Below, piece by piece: positions 35,092-64,000 of a stretch of 64,000 bases of DNA. Positions within the stretch are counted from its first letter, which is position 1. Every line of letters starts with the position of its first letter. Source of the DNA: Amorphochlora amoebiformis (lineage: Eukaryota > Cercozoa > Chlorarachniophyceae). Location: contig BAAHQB010000237.1 of the NCBI GenBank assembly GCA_054601695.1, forward strand, positions 238,460 through 302,459. Direction: 5' to 3'. The notes below the pieces were generated by a model that did not search any database, was not told where the DNA came from, and saw only the letters and a program-made list of their open reading frames with translations. The position numbers were made by a program, and so were the translations under genes.

Positions 35092-36190
35092 CTACAATAA
35101 TATAATACAAATCTTATTTCTATACACATTTACATATTTATTCCGGCAGGGTCCAGGACACCGTCAATTGATAATGAAAGGGCGGCTTATTATTACTCAG
35201 TAGTTAATATCTAGAATAATTTGATATTTGTAGGGAGCCTCAGCGAGGGTGCATTTAGGCATGCACGGCTGGTTGATCATGTACATGCTTCTACTAGTTC
35301 TAGTCCATGTACTTGGAAGACACTTCGAATAATAATCATTGGATTCTACTGTTTGAATTCAAGTTAATGCCCGTACGATAGTAAATTTCGTAAGTATCAT
35401 TGTAGTCATTATCTGCTTGAGCCGTCTAGACCATAGCCTCTAGAGCCTGGTGAGCTCATCTACTACTAACTCTTCGATACACTCAGGATGCTACTTTTTT
35501 GTCTAAGTTCATTTAACTTGTATTTAGTAGACAAACCATGACTCAGTTCGTTTACCTGACGGAATCGAATCAATCGATTAACTCCTCGCTTACTTTAGTT
35601 ACTACTAGTACTAGTCTGTTATCTAGCCTCATATATGTGCCATATTAGCCTAATATATATTATCATATGATCCATAATTGGGACGCCATTAGACTAGTTA
35701 TATCTAGTATATCACGATATCATATATCCAGAATGATCATTGGATACTAATATTAAGACTCATGATAACTCTAGTATATATCCAGACTTTCAGAGTCTAG
35801 TATACTTTCAGAATTATGATTCATTACAGCTAGGTTCCAACGTATTATAAGTTTCATATATGCTAGATATGGCGAATAATTAATCTACAAGTTGTACAAT
35901 GTACTAATCGGATAAGTTTAATTGGAATTTAGCAGTTACTTATCGGAATTGGCAGTTACTTATTGAAATTGGCAGTTACTTATCCGAATTGGCAGTTACC
36001 TAGGTTACTTATTCGGAATTGGCAGTTACTTATCGGACTCAATCTTGATTTTACCTAAAAGTCCCGGACGAGTTTTTCTGTAACTCCTTCGAGCCTCTGT
36101 CCATCAGAAGAGAAACCTAAAAATGGTTGATGTGTAAGCTAGGTTTACATTCAAAATAGTATGATAGATTCCGAGTTTTATGTTATACTA
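34336..36190. other. 3' flank of PhyH and a 1-kb unique non-coding island
   Basis: 34336-35100 is (TA)n with short islands. 35101-36190 is unique, rich in CTAG and ACTAGT, with no long frame and no clear exon. It separates convergent genes (PhyH plus, unrecognised gene minus), so it may hold both 3' ends or a decayed mobile element. Confidence 0.5.
35925..36030. repeat. Minisatellite of GGAATTGGCAGTTACTTATC
   Basis: Four to five tandem units of about 20 bp, one interrupted by CTAGGTTACTTATTC, at the right part of the non-coding 35.1-36.2 kb island. Confidence 0.85.
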
Positions 36191-36235
36191 CATTTATGAA
36201 GTTTATGTATGCCAATAGATACGTATATACATATA

Positions 36236-36267
<32 letters not shown>

Positions 36268-36276
36268 ATGCATAAC

Positions 36277-36308
<32 letters not shown>

Positions 36309-36363
36309 CATAAAGTATAATTGGGATTTAGACATCAGTTGGGATACACTACTCATATGTATG

Positions 36364-36421
<58 letters not shown>

Positions 36422-36434
36422 TATATATATAATA

Positions 36435-36474
<40 letters not shown>

Positions 36475-36579
36475 CATACATATAATACATACACATATTA
36501 TCGTATCCTTTCAAACCATAGTATATACGCAGACTTGTACTGTGTTAACTGGACAATATATACCCACACGCGATACTAT

Positions 36580-36852
36580 CAAACCCCTCTCTGTTCACCC
36601 GATAATTATCGGACTCATCTGTTCACTCGAACATGATTGGACGGTTCCTGATAATTTTACCGGAAAACCGTCTGTTCACCCGATATTTATCGGACCCGTT
36701 TGTTCATTCGAACATGGTCGGACAAGCGTCTGCAGTCGAGATACACTCGAGTCTGCAACAGTGAAACAGCTTAAGGTATATACATATATATAATATATAT
36801 ATGTATATATATATATATATATATGACATTTCTATAACATGCACGTACATAC

Positions 36853-36911
<59 letters not shown>

Positions 36912-36989
36912 GGTGATTCTAAGGGTCAGAACATAGTGTCTATTTCGAGTAATGTCAATGTATTATGTGCATGTACATTTCTATGTATT

Positions 36990-37031
<42 letters not shown>

Positions 37032-37189
37032 GTAGGCTTGTCTCTTCACTCGACGATTATCGGATGAATATCTGTTCGCTTGAACATCGGACTACCGTAT
37101 GTATACTCGAAAAATATCGGACAAAGGGGTATTTACTTGATAATTAGCGGACTACCGTCTATCTATTCGATCAATATAGGACTGCTTTC

Positions 37190-37190
<1 letters not shown>
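36580..37190. repeat. Degenerate minisatellite with TTCACTCGA and TATCGGAC cores
   Basis: Units of about 30-40 bp around CCGATAATTATCGGAC, GTTCACTCGAACAT and ACTACCGTCT, split by a (TA)n block at 36781-36910 that also carries a plus-strand island (GATTCTAAGGGTCAGAAC). A minus-strand acceptor-like CTGTTTCACTGTTGCAG near 36764 could begin a terminal exon of the 37.4-40 kb gene. Function unknown. Confidence 0.7.
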
Positions 37191-37246
<56 letters not shown>

Positions 37247-37350
37247 ATATTCATATATCCATATATGTATATATATTTATGAAAGTACACACACATGTAC
37301 ATTTTATTTTATTCACTTATTCTCTTATATATATATATATATATATACAT

Positions 37351-37405
<55 letters not shown>

Positions 37406-37409
37406 ATAC

Positions 37410-47330
<9,921 letters not shown>

Positions 47331-47558
47331 TTTTAAAATTTGCAAGAGGATGCCGAAGTATTAAGGAAAATTCGGATATGTGTTGATATATCTACTTGAT
47401 ATGATTATTAAGATATTCAAATATCGTATGAGATATATCTTAATTTTACTTTTGGTAGTTAAGCATATATTTGAGAGTTGATATTTAGATATCTTCTGTC
47501 TAATATGTGTCATTATCGAAAAGAAAGAATATTTCGGCCGGAAGGCGGGAAAAGAAAG

Positions 47559-47818
47559 ATGAGCCGTGCGCTGTGGGCACCGCAACAAAGACACCTGGGC
47601 AGGTATATGGACCTAATTTTCTTGATTTTCCAGAACATTAGAAGAATACAGGAAATTTATCACTTATGGCTTGCTTTCGCCTCATTCCGTACCTTGTTTT
47701 TCCGTTGTGTCGGTTCCGAACGGAAAATATGCGAAAAAGTTTCACCTTCTTTCGTTTATGTATCCTCATCTCTCGTCCTTCTCTTCAATTCGATTTTTTT
47801 CCACTATATACATATATG

Positions 47819-47853
<35 letters not shown>

Positions 47854-47861
47854 GTATGTAT

Positions 47862-47906
<45 letters not shown>

Positions 47907-47942
47907 TATATATATATACATATGTATATTTTATATATGATA

Positions 47943-47979
<37 letters not shown>

Positions 47980-48196
47980 GACTAATAGCCGATGGCAGCT
48001 AGAGAAGGATAAAGGTTAAATATGTGGATATCCTAATATATATTACATATATATTACATATATATACATCTATATATTTGTATATATGTGTATAGGTTAC
48101 ATATAGGTTACATACATAATATTATATATATGGTTTGTATGTAAACATATACTTAACGGTATAATGTCCTGTAATACATTTGTAGAGAAACAAATG

Positions 48197-48244
<48 letters not shown>

Positions 48245-48269
48245 TAAAATACGTATATATGTGTATTAT

Positions 48270-48352
<83 letters not shown>

Positions 48353-48436
48353 AAAATGTATGAACCTTCTATTTATATACACATATGTATATACATATGT
48401 ATATACATATAATATATGAAGGTATAGAGGTATGTA

Positions 48437-48531
<95 letters not shown>

Positions 48532-48591
48532 ATAAGTTAAATATTCAGGTATTAAAGAAGCAATATAAGGCAACTAAGAAATGCGCTGGCG
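47559..48591 (+). CDS. Possible start of an unrecognised plus-strand gene
   Basis: ATG at 47559 has A at -3 and G at +4. Exon 47559-47602 ends at an AG/GTATAT donor; a 31-nt candidate intron (47603-47633, ending in a pyrimidine run and CAG) leads to 47634-47688, giving [16 protein letters not shown] then [18 protein letters not shown] third island, 48549-48591, is flanked by CAG and GTAATA and joins in phase ([14 protein letters not shown]). Another phase-2 island near 47985-48010 and a basic terminal-exon-like frame at 49155-49230 may also belong. The first codon lies 228 bp from the putative start of the minus-strand gene at 47330, so the interval may be a shared promoter. The 31-nt intron is much shorter than the other introns here, which lowers confidence. 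Confidence 0.35.
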
Positions 48592-48599
48592 GTAATATG

Positions 48600-48691
48600 T
48601 ACATTTTACAATATATATTCCAATATAAATATAAATATAAACATGTACATATATTTATATCTACAAATATTGATACAAACCTATATACAAA

Positions 48692-48731
<40 letters not shown>

Positions 48732-48801
48732 ATATAAATATAATATATGCATATACGTGTAAAAATACCGGGAAAAATAGTTTCTCTGTATAAATATTAT
48801 A

Positions 48802-48848
<47 letters not shown>

Positions 48849-48900
48849 CATCTACATAATTTACACTCATTCATTCGTATTATACGGTATCATTCTCTAG

Positions 48901-48939
<39 letters not shown>

Positions 48940-49813
48940 AACATGCATTCACATCTACATAATTTACACGCATTAGTATTATAATTTATCATTCTTTAAT
49001 ACTATACTATATCTTTCATTAGTATTAGAATACATCTATAATACATCTATGTAACTACAACTAGTACAAAGTACATACACAATCACATACCATACAAAAT
49101 CATCTCCCCATAAACATATACTAAATATATACCTACTCATCCTAGCTCTCAAGGAGGACCCTTCGAAAGGCCGTTATGAGGAAGAAAAGACCTCAGGATG
49201 TGTTGGGTTTTAGCTATAGTGCCGGAATGGGTTAAAGCCATTAAAGGACCGTCATGAGTGAGAAAGGCCCTAGAAGCGTTGTGAAGTTTAACTTCTTTTA
49301 GTCATGAGTTTTTCGGTCTAGATCTAGTAGATGTGTCGTTTGCAAGCGGCCTACTCGCGTAAATTAATTATATGAGACAGTAAAATAGGATTCAATGATA
49401 TATATATACGGATTCGATATCTTCTTTTTAAACTCTTGTTGAGTCGAGTTCTATCCACGATTAAATTTAAATCTATCGGTTGGCCCAACTCTACATCCAG
49501 TATATCTAGTATATACTAGATATACGTACTTGCGTACCAGAGATCATGAGTTATAATCCAGATAATTGGGTCATCCGCCGCTGTAATCTAGGTAGTTTAG
49601 GTAATAGTAATCTAGGTAATTCTAAATTGTAAATCCAAGCAAGGCCTGCACTGACTAGTGAGTTGGTTTTAGTTAGTAGCATTATTTTGACTAAATCTAG
49701 CTGGCCGTACTAGAATCTAGATGTAACCAAGTTAGATGAACTTCCATTCATTTTCCACTCTAGACAAGACCGGTACATACACAAGATATATCTACCATGA
49801 TACATATTTGTAC

Positions 49814-49904
<91 letters not shown>

Positions 49905-50148
49905 CATGTCTCTTACGTTTTCACCGCCGTCGTGATCAGAAAAGCATGCCTTACTTTTTTTCAAAATCTATCATTATCAAAGTTTCACTCTTAGTTTTTT
50001 TTTTTTAATGCATGATAAGTTAGCATGCCTCTTACATTTTTCTGTATCTAGCTTGCTTTTTATGCTTTTTTTTTTTTATTCATAACAAAAAAAAAGCATA
50101 ATTTTTATGCTTTTTTTTTATCTAGCATGATAAAAAAAAGCATGCCTT
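48600..50148. other. Mixed island between the 47.5-kb gene and the MICAL-like 3' end
   Basis: 48600-49140 is AT-rich with a repeated CATTCACATCTACATAATTT. 49150-49290 holds two ~72-bp units containing GACC...ATGAG(G/T)(A/G)AGAAA. 49330-49740 is CTAG-rich. 49985-50160 has repeated AAAGCATGCC/TATGCTTTTTTT. A minus-strand exon-like island (ACFSDHDGGEN, 49921-49953) has a GTAAGA donor but no assigned gene. Confidence 0.5.
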
Positions 50149-63873
<13,725 letters not shown>

Positions 63874-64000
63874 CTTTGTAATATAGCCGCAAGTTAAGAT
63901 CCAACACTAACCAAAACTCTAATCCAAACCTCTAACCCTAACCCTAACCCTAACCCTAACCCTAACCCTAACCCTAACCCTAACCCTTTCCCTAACCCTA

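Noticed and set aside
36580-37190. Regularly spaced 30-40 bp repeats resembling a CRISPR array
   Set aside because: Units are degenerate and contiguous without unique equal-length spacers, in a eukaryotic context.

Overview
This is nuclear DNA of a eukaryote, probably a protist. The evidence is canonical GT-AG introns, very small exons, TTAGGG-type telomere-like repeats scattered inside the locus, and no bacterial gene organisation. I cannot name the lineage. Most of the 64 kb is (TA)n microsatellite with blocks of TTAGGG/CCCTAA repeat, and the long tyrosine/isoleucine (or Arg/Ala, Ser/Leu) open frames are translations of those repeats. The real genes lie in the small non-repetitive islands: nearly every island flanked by AG on one side and GT on the other is an exon, and consecutive exons keep codon phase.

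Region by region. (1) 37-13159, minus strand: 22 exons of a Na+/H+ exchanger of the CPA1 family (SOS1/NHE-like). It starts at 13159 and runs off the left edge; its third intron contains about 930 bp of (CG)n and another intron holds a solo LTR. (2) 15270-21821, plus: a RhoGAP-domain protein in about 12 exons, head-to-head with gene 1. (3) 23254-34335, plus: a phytanoyl-CoA dioxygenase (PhyH) family protein, 20 exons, complete HxD...H motif and a hydrophobic C-terminal tail. (4) 37410-47330, minus: an unrecognised gene or pair of genes. (5) 47559-48591, plus: weak exons starting 228 bp from the start of gene 4. (6) 50149-63873, minus: a MICAL-like flavoprotein monooxygenase of at least 24 exons, running in from the right edge.

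The recurrent theme is that exon ends have been tandemly copied into the neighbouring introns together with (TA)n or TTAGGG. Copies of the acceptor side always lie upstream of the intact exon and copies of the donor side always lie downstream, so introns have grown while the reading frame stayed intact. Most arrays that look like minisatellites in (TA)n are therefore decayed exon fragments carrying splice sites. Other elements are two related solo LTRs, a dispersed 60-115 bp module inside TTAGGG blocks, an alternating 100-bp satellite at the right, and long CT and CG simple repeats. All exon models come from reading splice signals, codon phase and family motifs by eye; no search was run.
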